A program made the translations under genes and the position numbers. Of a stretch of DNA of 36,450 nt, positions 23,395-31,739 are shown in pieces. Within the stretch, counting starts at the first letter, position 1; each line of letters opens with the position of its first letter. The notes beneath the pieces are model-generated. The model saw only the letters and a list, made by a program, of their open reading frames with translations, did not search any database and was not told the DNA's origin. The stretch is from contig CAZDAW010000028.1 of the NCBI GenBank assembly GCA_964503685.1, positions 1-36,450 of the forward strand, read 5' to 3'. This DNA comes from CAZDAW01 sp964503685. GTDB lineage: Bacteria > Chloroflexota > Anaerolineae > Anaerolineales > Anaerolineaceae.

Positions 23395-23413
23395 TATACT
23401 CTTATAAAAGAGT
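23395..23413 (+). promoter_or_regulatory. surE promoter -10 overlapped by a palindrome
   Basis: TATACT (23395-23400) is followed by a 26-base leader with GAGG at 23417-23420 and the surE ATG at 23427. ACTCTT (23398-23403) and AAGAGT (23408-23413) form perfect inverted arms around ATAA that overlap the -10 and the start point, a possible operator. The upstream 23290-23394 stretch shows only a weak TTATCC at -35. Confidence 0.4.
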
Positions 23414-23426
23414 TTATGAGGTTTAA

Positions 23427-24260
23427 ATGCATATATTGGTTACAAATGATGATGGAATTCACGCCCCGGGGTTAGCGGTTCTGGCGCAGGTCATGCAGGA
23501 ATTTGGAAAAGTCAGTGTACTTGCGCCAGACCGCAATTGGTCTGCATCGGGGCATGTTCGCATATTGGATCGACCATTGCGGGTGAAAGAGACAAAATTG
23601 ATTAATGGCGTGTCAGCCTGGTCTTGCGACGGCGCGCCGTCGGATTGCGCCGCCCTCGCAGAATGTGGTTTCTTCGATGAAAATGTGGATTTATTGGTTT
23701 CCGGGATCAATTCCACAGCAAACCTTGGTCACGATGTTACCTACTCAGGCACAGTCGCCGCAGCCATGGAATCGATCATCTGGGGGGTTCCGGCAATTGC
23801 TTTTTCGCTGGAATCCCCCACTGCGCCTGGCGCCGAGATGGATTATGAGCCGGCTGGTTATTACGCCCGACGGATTATTCAGATGGTTATTCGCAATGGT
23901 TTAACAGCCGCTGCCTTGCTCAATGTAAATATTCCCTGCCTGCCGGTCGAAGAAATCAAAGGGATTCAGATCACCCGCCTGGGGTTGCGCGTCTATCATG
24001 ACAGGGTAGAACGCAGAGTGGACCCGCGCGGCCAACCCTATTATTGGACGATTGGCGACCTGCCTACCGGCGTTCCGGAAAGAGGAACGGATATCGGCGC
24101 GCTGGCAGAAGGATACGTATCGATCACTCCAATTCAATTGGACCTGACGGCGTATCCGGTTATCGTAAATTTGAATAATTGGGACTGGGATTTAAAGGCT
24201 GATTTTTGCCAGAGCGGCGCAATTGCATTACCGGTGGGCTCAATCGCGTCCTATCAGTGA
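23427..24260 (+). CDS. surE: 5'/3'-nucleotidase SurE
   Basis: SurE is a metal-dependent cytoplasmic phosphatase that removes phosphate from nucleoside 5'- and 3'-monophosphates, often linked to stationary-phase survival. The four metal ligands of the family fall at their canonical positions: D8 and D9 (VTNDDGIHAPG), S39 (APDRNWSASGH) and N95 (VSGIN). YSGTVAAAMES follows as usual. At 277 residues it is slightly longer than the typical 250. It is a single gene with its own promoter. Confidence 0.93.
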   Translation: MHILVTNDDGIHAPGLAVLAQVMQEFGKVSVLAPDRNWSASGHVRILDRPLRVKETKLINGVSAWSCDGAPSDCAALAECGFFDENVDLLVSGINSTANLGHDVTYSGTVAAAMESIIWGVPAIAFSLESPTAPGAEMDYEPAGYYARRIIQMVIRNGLTAAALLNVNIPCLPVEEIKGIQITRLGLRVYHDRVERRVDPRGQPYYWTIGDLPTGVPERGTDIGALAEGYVSITPIQLDLTAYPVIVNLNNWDWDLKADFCQSGAIALPVGSIASYQ

Positions 24261-24324
24261 TTGTATTTTATAGCACGAGCAATCGTTCTGTTTGAATAAA
24301 AGAAGTTGTGTTTAATTATCCGTG

Positions 24325-24371
24325 TTGACGCAGCGGATGATTTTTTTATAGCAATTATCGGGAGCGCTCCC
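24325..24371 (+). promoter_or_regulatory. Promoter with a CelR/LacI-type operator
   Basis: TTGACG (24325-24330) and TATAGC (24347-24352) are 16 bases apart. At the expected start lies the perfect palindrome GGGAGCGCTCCC (24360-24371), flanked by C and A. This is the core of the LacI-family operator TGGGAGCGCTCCCA known for CelR of Thermobifida. The first clear gene downstream is the GGDEF/HD-GYP protein at 24532. Confidence 0.5.
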
Positions 24372-24395
24372 ATTGTTGGTCAGGCAGGGTGATGT

Positions 24396-24425
24396 TTGAC
24401 AACCATCTGCCTATGAATTTGATAT
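24396..24425 (+). promoter_or_regulatory. Possible second promoter for the GGDEF/HD-GYP gene
   Basis: A perfect TTGACA (24396-24401) is followed after 18 bases by the weak TGATAT (24420-24425). The leader to the start at 24532 would be about 100 bases. Confidence 0.3.
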
Positions 24426-24531
24426 CACATCGGAAAGGATTCAATGAGGATGTTCAATGTGGCTCAAGACAAGATGTCTGTTCTGGCGGAATGAGTTGTG
24501 ATTCAATTTCAGAATATGGGAGATGCAATGT

Positions 24532-26148
24532 ATGCGATTAAAGGATTTATCTACGTATGATCGTGTTATTAACAGCCGGGCGATGATTTCGGAGGCGGCG
24601 GAATTTTTCAAACAAATCCCTTCTCTGCCAGGGGTAATCGTTGCAGAGGAAAATGTATTTTGTGGGATGATTTCCAGAAAACACTTGTTTGAGGCATTGG
24701 GCCGCCCATTTGGAATAGAGTTGTTATTCAAACGAACGGCGAAAGAATTTTGTGATCTTTATCCAGGAAAACCCCTGATCCTTGAAGCGAGTATGCTGAT
24801 TGAGGACGCCGTCAAAGACGCCCTGGCGCGCAGCCCTGAAGAGATCTATGAACCGATCGTCGTTCATTCCGGGCAAAACGATTATACCCTGTTGGATATG
24901 CAAACTTTGTTGCATGCTCAACGAAACGAGTTGATCAGGTTATACAATGAAGTGCAAAAACTTTCGGTCAAGGACCCACTTACTGATATTAATAACCGGC
25001 GTGGTTTTTTAGAAGCGGTCAATCCCCTGGTACAGTTTGCATCGAAAACAAAGAAATGCTATTCCATTTTGATGATTGATATTGATCAATTTAAACTGGT
25101 TAACGATATTTATGGGCATCTCGTCGGCGATCATGTGATCCGTTCGGTGGCGCGGGAGTGCGCCCGTATGGTGCGCACGTCGGATATCATGGGCCGGTAT
25201 GGTGGAGAGGAGTTCGTTATTTTTCTTCCGGAAACAATGGTTGATGAGGCCTTTAAAATTGCAGAGCGAATTCGCCAGAACATCCAGAATTTGGTCACTT
25301 ACGCCAACGGGTCGCAGGTATCGGTGACAATCAGCATTGGAATCAGCTATATGGATCGCGCAGACAGCACGTTAGATTCGCTTTTGGTGCGCGCCGACCA
25401 GGCGTTGTATGCCGCTAAGAATAGCGGGCGTAACCGGACGATCATCTGGGATGCGTTGGTTGCCTGTAATATGCGCAGAGATATTGTTGCCGGGCAAACC
25501 GGCATCAGCGCGGAAGACAACGATTGCCGCCAGGTGGACGAAGCGCGGATCTACGATGAAACAATCGAAGGCTGGGCGCGGGCTTTGGAGTTGCGTGACC
25601 GGGAAACGAAAGGACATGCTGATAGGGTCACATACCTGGCAGTTGAACTGGCGCGTGAAATGGGTTTTGACGACCTTGATCTTGTTGACATCCGCCGCGG
25701 CGCCTTGCTCCATGACATCGGCAAGATTGCTATTCCCGATCATATCCTGCTCAAACCAGGCGCTCTGACCGAAGAGGAATGGGCGGTGATGCGCCAGCAC
25801 CCGGTGTATGCTTTTGAATTGCTCTCGCCGATTACATTTTTGCAGCGATCGATCGATATCCCTTACTGTCATCACGAGCATTGGAATGGCGGCGGTTATC
25901 CGCGAGGTTTGAAAGGACAAGAAATTCCCTTGAGCGCCAGAATATTTACAGTAGTCGATGTTTGGGATGCGCTGACAACAGATCGGTGTTACCGTCCGGC
26001 CTGGTCGCCTGAACAGGCAAAGCAATATCTGATAGAAGAATCTGGCAGGCTTTTCGATCCAAATATTGTGGAAATCTTCCTGAATATGCTTAAAGAAATA
26101 ACCTTATCGCAAGCGCCCATCCTGATTCAAGAATTATTCGGTTCGTAA
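24532..26148 (+). CDS. Bifunctional c-di-GMP protein: CBS-like, GGDEF and HD-GYP domains
   Basis: The N-terminal 130 residues resemble a CBS-pair/ligand domain (PGVIVAEENVFCGMISRKHLF). A diguanylate cyclase domain follows, with active site GGEEF (224-228) and the RTSD inhibitory site five residues before it. Then comes an HD-GYP phosphodiesterase domain with H394-D395 (HDIGK) and HHEHWNGGGYPRG (447-459). Both c-di-GMP synthesis and breakdown are therefore possible; signals at the CBS-like domain may decide the balance. Start: three ATGs lie close together, and 24532 is preferred because GGGAG (24518-24522) is eight to nine bases upstream; 24523 would overlap that site. The preceding gap holds a LacI-type operator. 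Confidence 0.87.
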   Translation: MRLKDLSTYDRVINSRAMISEAAEFFKQIPSLPGVIVAEENVFCGMISRKHLFEALGRPFGIELLFKRTAKEFCDLYPGKPLILEASMLIEDAVKDALARSPEEIYEPIVVHSGQNDYTLLDMQTLLHAQRNELIRLYNEVQKLSVKDPLTDINNRRGFLEAVNPLVQFASKTKKCYSILMIDIDQFKLVNDIYGHLVGDHVIRSVARECARMVRTSDIMGRYGGEEFVIFLPETMVDEAFKIAERIRQNIQNLVTYANGSQVSVTISIGISYMDRADSTLDSLLVRADQALYAAKNSGRNRTIIWDALVACNMRRDIVAGQTGISAEDNDCRQVDEARIYDETIEGWARALELRDRETKGHADRVTYLAVELAREMGFDDLDLVDIRRGALLHDIGKIAIPDHILLKPGALTEEEWAVMRQHPVYAFELLSPITFLQRSIDIPYCHHEHWNGGGYPRGLKGQEIPLSARIFTVVDVWDALTTDRCYRPAWSPEQAKQYLIEESGRLFDPNIVEIFLNMLKEITLSQAPILIQELFGS

Positions 26149-26180
26149 AAATTCTTCTTTCATCAACTTTCTTGCATCTT

Positions 26181-26216
26181 ATAGAGAAGTCACCTATAAT
26201 CGAATGGCTTCTCTAT
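26181..26216 (+). terminator. Terminator-like hairpin after the GGDEF/HD-GYP gene
   Basis: ATAGAGAAG (26181-26189) and CTTCTCTAT (26208-26216) are perfect 9-base inverted arms with an 18-base loop, followed by TTTATCTTCTTT. The hairpin starts 33 bases after the stop codon. It also contains the stop of the partial minus-strand frame that enters from the gap. Confidence 0.5.
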
Positions 26217-26294
26217 TTTATCTTCTTTAACAACAGGCGCATCAAACTTCTTTTCCCAAACGATCAATAAATTTTTATCTTCAGGGTATTTGAA
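26190..26294 (-). CDS. Possible C-terminal fragment of a minus-strand gene cut by the gap
   Basis: On the minus strand a frame leaves the N gap and runs 34 codons to TGA at 26192-26190, ending KIEKPFDYR. The fragment is charged and hydrophilic. It is plausible as a protein tail, and convergent with the preceding gene over a shared hairpin, but too short to identify. It could equally be chance. Confidence 0.3.
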   Translation of the reverse strand, partial: FKYPEDKNLLIVWEKKFDAPVVKEDKIEKPFDYR

Positions 26295-26394
26295 NNNNNN
26301 NNNNNNNNNNNNNNNNNNNNNNNNNNNNNNNNNNNNNNNNNNNNNNNNNNNNNNNNNNNNNNNNNNNNNNNNNNNNNNNNNNNNNNNNNNNNNN
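26295..26394. other. Assembly gap of exactly 100 N
   Basis: One hundred N is the conventional filler for a gap of unknown size. The eight bases before the gap (TATTTGAA) are identical to the eight after it, which suggests that the two contig ends may overlap and that the true gap could be zero. Confidence 0.98.
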
Positions 26395-26402
26395 TATTTG
26401 AA

Positions 26403-28037
26403 ATGCTCTTGCAATATGGATACCTGAATCTATTATGGATTGGCGCCATTATTTCAATTGTTTTGGGCGTAATGGCAATATATATCCACCAACAGAATCG
26501 GGTAACCACCTGTTTTGCTCCGATGATGTTCGCGGTGGCGGAATGGTTGATCACCTCCGTGTTTGTTTGCCTGAGCGACGGCAGCCACGTGACCTTGCTG
26601 TGGATATATGCTCGCTACGTTGGCCTGGCTTTGATGATCCCTTTTTTCCTGGTTTTCACCCTGCGTTTCACCGGGCGTGAAAACCTGTTGTCTCACATTA
26701 ACTTATTCGCGATTTTCATTATCCCGGTCGTTACAATTATTATGAGCCTGACGAATGACCTTCACGGATTGATGATCCGGGAGATTCATTACGCAATGGA
26801 TGGGCCGCTGCTGTATGTTGATTCGGTCGCCTACGGCGCTTATTTCTGGATCCACACGATCTATAGTTATCTGGTTGTCCTTGTTGCCGTTATTTTGTTG
26901 TTACAAACATCGGCGCGTTCCTTTCGATTGTATCGCCGTCAGGCGGTGAGAGTGGCTCTGGCGGTAATACCGACGATTGTCACCAGCGTGATCGATGCCT
27001 TTTTGCTTATTCCTGCGTTAAAGCACGCTTTGTCGCCATTGGGCTTTGCCTTGATGGGGGTTATTTTTTTCGATACCATCTATCGCCACCAGTTTTTGAA
27101 TGTGATTCCCATCGCTCGTGATATGTTGGTCGAAAGTATGAGCGACGCGATGCTCGTGCTCAACGCGCAGGACAGGATTGTGGACATCAACCCGGCAGCC
27201 CAAAAACTTTTTCAGGTTAAGACAGCGTCTATAATCGGGCGTCTCATTCAAGAGGCGCTCCCTCAATGGCGCGATCTGCTGGAACTGGATCGAGAGCATT
27301 TATTCACCCAGACCAGCGTTGATTTTACCCTGGGCGAGATGGTTCATCATTATGATCTGCGTATATCTCCGATTCATAACCGGAATAAGCAGGTTGTTGG
27401 ACGGTTGATCGTTTTGCGCGACATTACATCGCTCAAGCAATTGGAGAAGGAATTGATGGCGAGTAATGCGATTCTTAAAATTCAACTGGAGGAAATCAAT
27501 TGTCTGCATCAGCAGCTTCAGGAACAGATTATCCGCGACCCGCTTACCGGTTTATTTAACCGGCGGTATCTCGATGAAACCTTGCAGCACGAAATCGCCG
27601 GCGTCAGGCGCGGGCGGCATCCGTTGAGCATCTTGATGATTGACCTCGACCATTTTAAAAGTATCAATGATACTTACGGACACGCCAATGGCGATATGGT
27701 ATTGATCGAATTGAGCAAACATCTGGTCGGTAACGTGCGCGGCAGCGACATGGTCTATCGTTATGGAGGCGAGGAGTTTATGATCTTAATGAAGAACACG
27801 ACCACCGAAAACGCCTGCCAACGCGCTGAGGCGTTACGCGCCTCGGTTGAAGCGATGGAGTTCCACATTGATGATCAATTGCTCAATCTGACCATTTCGG
27901 TCGGCGTGGCGACTTATCCCACGCATTGCGCTGAAATCCGGGGAGTCATCGAGGCTGCCGATGCAGCGTTGTATCAAGCCAAAGCGGGTGGGCGAAACCG
28001 TGTGGTCGTGGCGGCTGAGGCTGATGTTAGGGATTGA
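26403..28037 (+). CDS. Diguanylate cyclase with 7TM sensor and PAS domain
   Basis: Residues 1-215 contain about seven membrane helices in the pattern of the 'histidine kinase N-terminal 7TM' sensor. A PAS domain spans about 235-350 (SMSDAMLVLNAQDRIVDINP, then VVGRLIVLRDITSLK), followed by a short coiled coil and a GGDEF domain. The GGDEF domain has GGEEF at 455-459, DLDHFKSINDTYGHANGD ahead of it, and an RGSD inhibitory site. It should synthesise c-di-GMP in response to a membrane or ligand signal. The ATG lies only eight bases after the N gap, so the true start and promoter could be hidden; the first helix already begins at residue 8, which argues that little is missing. Confidence 0.88.
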   Translation: MLLQYGYLNLLWIGAIISIVLGVMAIYIHQQNRVTTCFAPMMFAVAEWLITSVFVCLSDGSHVTLLWIYARYVGLALMIPFFLVFTLRFTGRENLLSHINLFAIFIIPVVTIIMSLTNDLHGLMIREIHYAMDGPLLYVDSVAYGAYFWIHTIYSYLVVLVAVILLLQTSARSFRLYRRQAVRVALAVIPTIVTSVIDAFLLIPALKHALSPLGFALMGVIFFDTIYRHQFLNVIPIARDMLVESMSDAMLVLNAQDRIVDINPAAQKLFQVKTASIIGRLIQEALPQWRDLLELDREHLFTQTSVDFTLGEMVHHYDLRISPIHNRNKQVVGRLIVLRDITSLKQLEKELMASNAILKIQLEEINCLHQQLQEQIIRDPLTGLFNRRYLDETLQHEIAGVRRGRHPLSILMIDLDHFKSINDTYGHANGDMVLIELSKHLVGNVRGSDMVYRYGGEEFMILMKNTTTENACQRAEALRASVEAMEFHIDDQLLNLTISVGVATYPTHCAEIRGVIEAADAALYQAKAGGRNRVVVAAEADVRD

Positions 28038-28118
28038 CGGCTTCGCCGTGGCCGTTATTCTCATGATAAAATAATCAAGCGAATATCAAAAGTAGCCAGT
28101 TCTTATGGAGGAGCCTAT

Positions 28119-30017
28119 ATGTTCGGAACTACCGGCAAGATATTGCGAGTTGATCTCAACAGCAATCGTTTTGAAACGCAAACATACGACGAACTCTTTT
28201 ATCGAAACTATCTGGGCGGGAGAGGGCTGGCTGCTTATATCTTGTTGAAAGAGTTGCCTGCCCACGTTGATCCTTTGAGTCCTCAAAATTTACTGGTGAT
28301 CGCCAGCGGTGTTCTGACGGGCAGCCCAATTCCAGCCTCCACGCGCTTTACGGCGGCCGGGCGCTCACCGCTGACCGGCGGGTATGGCGAATCGGAGGCA
28401 GGGGGGTATTTTGGCCCTGAGTTGAGATTCGCCGGTTTCGATGCGCTGGTGATCAGCGGAAAGGCGGATCACCCGGTTTATTTATCGATCCGCGATGGTA
28501 ATGTTGAACTGCGCGATGCCCGTCGCCTGTGGGGTAAGCTGCCGGCAGAAGTTCAGCAGACGGTGCGCACGGAATTAGGCGACGAACGGACATGCGTCCT
28601 TCAGACCGGCTTGGGGGGCGAGAATCGGGTACGTTATGCCGGTTTGTCGCACAACATGCGCCATTACAATGGACGCACCGGCATGGGGGCGGTGATGGCT
28701 TCGAAAAACCTCAAAGCCATTGCTGTGCGCGGCAGCAAACATTACAAAGACCTCGCTTATGACTTCGCTGCGCTTTCTCAATTGGGCGGGCGGTTATCCA
28801 GGGGCGTAAAGGATAATCCTTCGGCCTGGCTCTTACACGAGGCCGGCACACCGGCGGGGGTGGCGACCCAAAATGCCAGCGGGATGCTGCCGACGCGCAA
28901 TTTCCGTAAAGGGACATTCGAAGGCGTTGAGCGGATTCAATGGGATGCTTACAAGGCGGAAATCTATAAAGGTGGAAGCACCTGCTATTCCTGCGCCATC
29001 CGCTGTAAACGCGAGATTGATGTCGATGACCGCTATCGGGTGAACAGCGTTTATGGCGGCCCGGAGTATGAAGTTATCGCCGGTTTCGGATCGAATTGCG
29101 GAATGGCTGATATTCAGGCTATTGCCAAAGCAAATGAGCTGTGTAATTTCTATATCCTGGATACCATTTCGACCAGCGTGGTCATTTCTTTTGCGATGGA
29201 ATGTTTTGAAAACGGGTTGCTGACTCTGGAAGATACGGATGGGCTGGAATTGCGTTTTGGGAATGCTGAGGCCATATTGGCGACGATAGAAAAAATTGCC
29301 CGCCGTGAAGGCCTGGGCGACCTGCTGGCAGATGGCGCGTTGCAAGCAGCAAAAAAGATCGGCAGGGGGGCAGAAGCCTTTGCTATGCAGGTGAAGGGGA
29401 TGGAATTGCCCATGCATGACCCGCGCGGTAAAGTGGGGGTCGGAATCGGTTTTGCCATCTCTGAGACGGGAGCCGACCACCTGACTTCGGTTTATGATAC
29501 GATGCTGACCAACCCGGAAACCTACGTATTTAAGGCTGCCCGCTCGCTGGGCGTCACCCAGGCGCTCAATGCGTTTGATTTAAGCCCTGAGAAGGTGCAT
29601 AATTACCTGGTTTTTGAGAACTGGAGCAGCGCCGGCAAGTGCATCGGCGCCTGTTATTTCGGCCCGATTCCGCGCTCGTTCATTCTATGCGAGGACATCG
29701 TTGAGGCGCTGCGGGCAGCGACGGGCTGGGATATTACCCTGGATGAATTGCAGCAGGTTGGCGAGCGCGCCACCAACCTGGCGCGGCTGTTCAACCTGCG
29801 CGAGGGATTCACATCCCGTGATGATACCCTGCCCGAAAGATTGTTCACGCCGCTGGAAGATGGCGCGTTGAAAGGAATTGGTATTCCGAAAGATCAATTT
29901 GAGGCTGCCATGAGTGAGCTCTACCGACAAAAAGGGTGGGATGCACAAACCGGCGCGCCGGGAATCGAGAAGCTCGAGGCGCTGGGTGTTGGCTGGGCAA
30001 AGGATGTGATAACTTAA
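28119..30017 (+). CDS. Tungsten-type aldehyde:ferredoxin oxidoreductase (AOR family)
   Basis: This enzyme oxidises aldehydes to acids and passes two electrons to ferredoxin, using a tungsto-bispterin and a [4Fe-4S] cluster. The 632-residue protein has the family N-terminus (GKILRVDLNSNRF, NYLGGRGLAAYIL, SPQNLLVIASGVLTGSPIP). It also has the pterin-binding region around GRSPLTGGYGESEAGGYFGPELRFAG, and cluster cysteines C289, C292 and C296 (CYSCAIRC) with the fourth at C508 or C512 (CIGACYFGP). Substrate range cannot be told. A strong GGAGGAG at 28107-28113 precedes the ATG. The stop shares one base with the start of the MoaD-like gene, a pairing often seen for AORs. Confidence 0.93.
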   Translation: MFGTTGKILRVDLNSNRFETQTYDELFYRNYLGGRGLAAYILLKELPAHVDPLSPQNLLVIASGVLTGSPIPASTRFTAAGRSPLTGGYGESEAGGYFGPELRFAGFDALVISGKADHPVYLSIRDGNVELRDARRLWGKLPAEVQQTVRTELGDERTCVLQTGLGGENRVRYAGLSHNMRHYNGRTGMGAVMASKNLKAIAVRGSKHYKDLAYDFAALSQLGGRLSRGVKDNPSAWLLHEAGTPAGVATQNASGMLPTRNFRKGTFEGVERIQWDAYKAEIYKGGSTCYSCAIRCKREIDVDDRYRVNSVYGGPEYEVIAGFGSNCGMADIQAIAKANELCNFYILDTISTSVVISFAMECFENGLLTLEDTDGLELRFGNAEAILATIEKIARREGLGDLLADGALQAAKKIGRGAEAFAMQVKGMELPMHDPRGKVGVGIGFAISETGADHLTSVYDTMLTNPETYVFKAARSLGVTQALNAFDLSPEKVHNYLVFENWSSAGKCIGACYFGPIPRSFILCEDIVEALRAATGWDITLDELQQVGERATNLARLFNLREGFTSRDDTLPERLFTPLEDGALKGIGIPKDQFEAAMSELYRQKGWDAQTGAPGIEKLEALGVGWAKDVIT

Positions 30018-30256
30018 TGCATTTGCATCTGGGCGGCGAATTGAGCTGGTATCATCCTGATAAGCAGGCATGGGTCAATGTCTCTCTGACGGAGCCCACA
30101 CCGTTGCTGGAGTTGCTGAAGGAACTCGGTATTCCGGTTGCCGAAGTCCTTCTTTTTGTGGTGAACGGTGAGATGGTCAATCCGGCTGAAGCCATCATTC
30201 GAAATGAAGATAAGGTGGCCCTTTATCCACCAGTCGGCGGGGGAAGTGGTTTGTAA
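30017..30256 (+). CDS. MoaD/ThiS-like small sulfur-carrier protein linked to AOR
   Basis: The 79-residue product has the beta-grasp pattern of MoaD/ThiS: PLLELLKELGIPVAEVLLFV, VNGEMVNPAEAIIRNEDKVA, LYPPVGGGSGL. In MoaD the thiocarboxylate forms on a terminal Gly-Gly. Here the glycine run is followed by Ser-Gly-Leu, so the protein would need trimming to act as a carrier, or it works differently, e.g. as a structural partner. The start at 30017 overlaps the AOR stop by one base; an in-frame ATG at 29936 lies inside AOR and is rejected. It probably serves the pterin cofactor of the AOR. Confidence 0.85.
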   Translation: MHLHLGGELSWYHPDKQAWVNVSLTEPTPLLELLKELGIPVAEVLLFVVNGEMVNPAEAIIRNEDKVALYPPVGGGSGL

Positions 30257-30268
30257 ACCGGTAGCTTT

Positions 30269-30283
30269 ATAAGGAATCCTTAT
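30269..30283. repeat. Perfect 15-base palindrome between the AOR and symporter genes
   Basis: ATAAGGA, A, TCCTTAT gives seven-base inverted arms around one base, 13 bases after the MoaD-like stop. It could be an operator for the downstream operon. The rest of the 114-base gap shows TTGACA at 30314-30319 without a matching -10, and a GATTC/GAATC pair at 30333-30346. Confidence 0.35.
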
Positions 30284-30370
30284 TTGCTCAACGACAGTAT
30301 ATTAAATTACAATTTGACAGTTTTCGGAAAGCGATTCAGGCGAATCAATACTTAATATCGAGGATAAACC

Positions 30371-31729
30371 ATGAAGTTTACGCGAAAGTTAACCTACAGC
30401 CTGGGAAAATTGGCTGACACGATCAGTTATCAATCGTTTACCAACCGAATTCAATTCTTTTATATCGATGTTTTGGGGATCAATGCCGGGTTGGTCAGTA
30501 TTGTCTGGTTCCTGTTTGGTTTCTGGAACGCTGTGGATGATCCGTTAATGGGTCAATTGACTGACCGGACGCGCAGCCGTTGGGGAAGGCGAATTCCCTA
30601 TCTGCTGTTTGGCGCTGTCCCGTTGGGTCTTCTGTTCTTTCTGTTATGGACGCCGCCGACAGGAGGCCGCAACACCGCACTGACGCTGATATATTTCACG
30701 ATCGTTTTGTTCTTATTCGATACGCTATCCAGCCTGCTCTTAATGTCTTACAATGCGCTCTTCCCGGAAATTGCCGGCAATACAAAGGAACGTTCACACC
30801 TGGCGGCTTTCCGTGAAACAATCAGCCTGTTTGGCCTGATCCTGGCCTTCGTGCTCAGCCCGATCCTTTCCACCCGATTGGGTTATCCGTCAATGGGGCT
30901 GGTGATCGGGGCCATCACTGCCTTTGGGTTTATGATCTGTGTGCGCAAGCTCAAGGAAAACCCGCAGCGCCAGGGTGAAACCCAACTCGGTTTTATCGAA
31001 TCGATCAAGATCACGTTCAAAAATAAACCCTTCCGCTGGTTCATCGGGGCGGCGCTCTCGCGCGAGTTCAATTTCATCATTCTTTCGGCCACCATTCCCT
31101 TCTGGCGCAAGTATGTGCTGAATATCCAGCATCCATCGTCTGTTTTTGGAATCAATATGGGCCCGGATATTCAGGAAGCCATTCTTCTGGCTGTACCGTT
31201 TCTCGTGGCAATTCCCGGAATGCAAATCTGGCGATGGATTACGCCGCGCATCGGGCCGCGTAAATCCTGGATATGCGCCAACCTGTCGTGGATACCGGGT
31301 TTGATTATTATGTTCCTGTCGAATAACATTTACATGGCTTTGATCGGCGTGGCGCTGGTTGGCCCCGGACTGGCCGGTTTCATGATGCTGTATATTATCC
31401 AACTGTCTGAGATCACCGATTATGACGCCAAAGTGACCGGACAATATCGCGAAGGCACCTACCTGGGAATTGCCGGGTTGTTGATGCGCCTGGCTTTCAG
31501 CGTTCAGGCTGTTTTGTTTGCCGTCCTGTTGGCGCCCAGCGGTTACGTGCCCGATCTTGCGCAGCAGCCAGAAGCAGCCGTGAACGCCATTCGTTTCCTG
31601 ACCGCCGGCGCGCCGATGATCGCCGCTTTGACGGGAGCGACCTGTCTGTATTTCCTGCGCGTTCCTTCTGCGGCCAAGAAAGATGCGCCGGAGCCGATCG
31701 AGGTTGTCAGCGAACAGTTTGCTAATTAG
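30371..31729 (+). CDS. GPH-family (MFS_2) sugar:cation symporter
   Basis: This is a 452-residue, 12-helix transporter of the glycoside-pentoside-hexuronide:cation symporter family. The N-terminal signature is strong: KLTYSLGKLADTISYQSFTN, FWNAVDDPLMGQLTDRTRSR and WGRRIPYLLFGAVPLG, with the aspartate-rich cation/sugar site VDDPLMG. Later motifs include LSSLLLMSYNALFPEI and SEITDYDAKVTGQYREGTYLG. Members import sugars, uronides or related compounds with H+, Na+ or Li+. It is first of three close genes (10 bases to the epimerase, then 36 bases to the TPP enzyme), so the imported compound may be handled by those enzymes. Confidence 0.88.
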   Translation: MKFTRKLTYSLGKLADTISYQSFTNRIQFFYIDVLGINAGLVSIVWFLFGFWNAVDDPLMGQLTDRTRSRWGRRIPYLLFGAVPLGLLFFLLWTPPTGGRNTALTLIYFTIVLFLFDTLSSLLLMSYNALFPEIAGNTKERSHLAAFRETISLFGLILAFVLSPILSTRLGYPSMGLVIGAITAFGFMICVRKLKENPQRQGETQLGFIESIKITFKNKPFRWFIGAALSREFNFIILSATIPFWRKYVLNIQHPSSVFGINMGPDIQEAILLAVPFLVAIPGMQIWRWITPRIGPRKSWICANLSWIPGLIIMFLSNNIYMALIGVALVGPGLAGFMMLYIIQLSEITDYDAKVTGQYREGTYLGIAGLLMRLAFSVQAVLFAVLLAPSGYVPDLAQQPEAAVNAIRFLTAGAPMIAALTGATCLYFLRVPSAAKKDAPEPIEVVSEQFAN

Positions 31730-31739
31730 GGGGGCTGGT

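Noticed and set aside
24444..24494. 16-codon frame (MRMFNVAQDKMSVLAE) after GGAAAGGA, ahead of the GGDEF/HD-GYP gene
   Set aside because: It could be a leader peptide, but nothing other than a fair ribosome binding site supports it, and such short frames are common by chance.
28020..28056. Small GACGGC-TTC-GCCGT hairpin at the end of the 7TM-GGDEF gene as a terminator
   Set aside because: The stem is only five pairs with no T-run after it; it may be chance.
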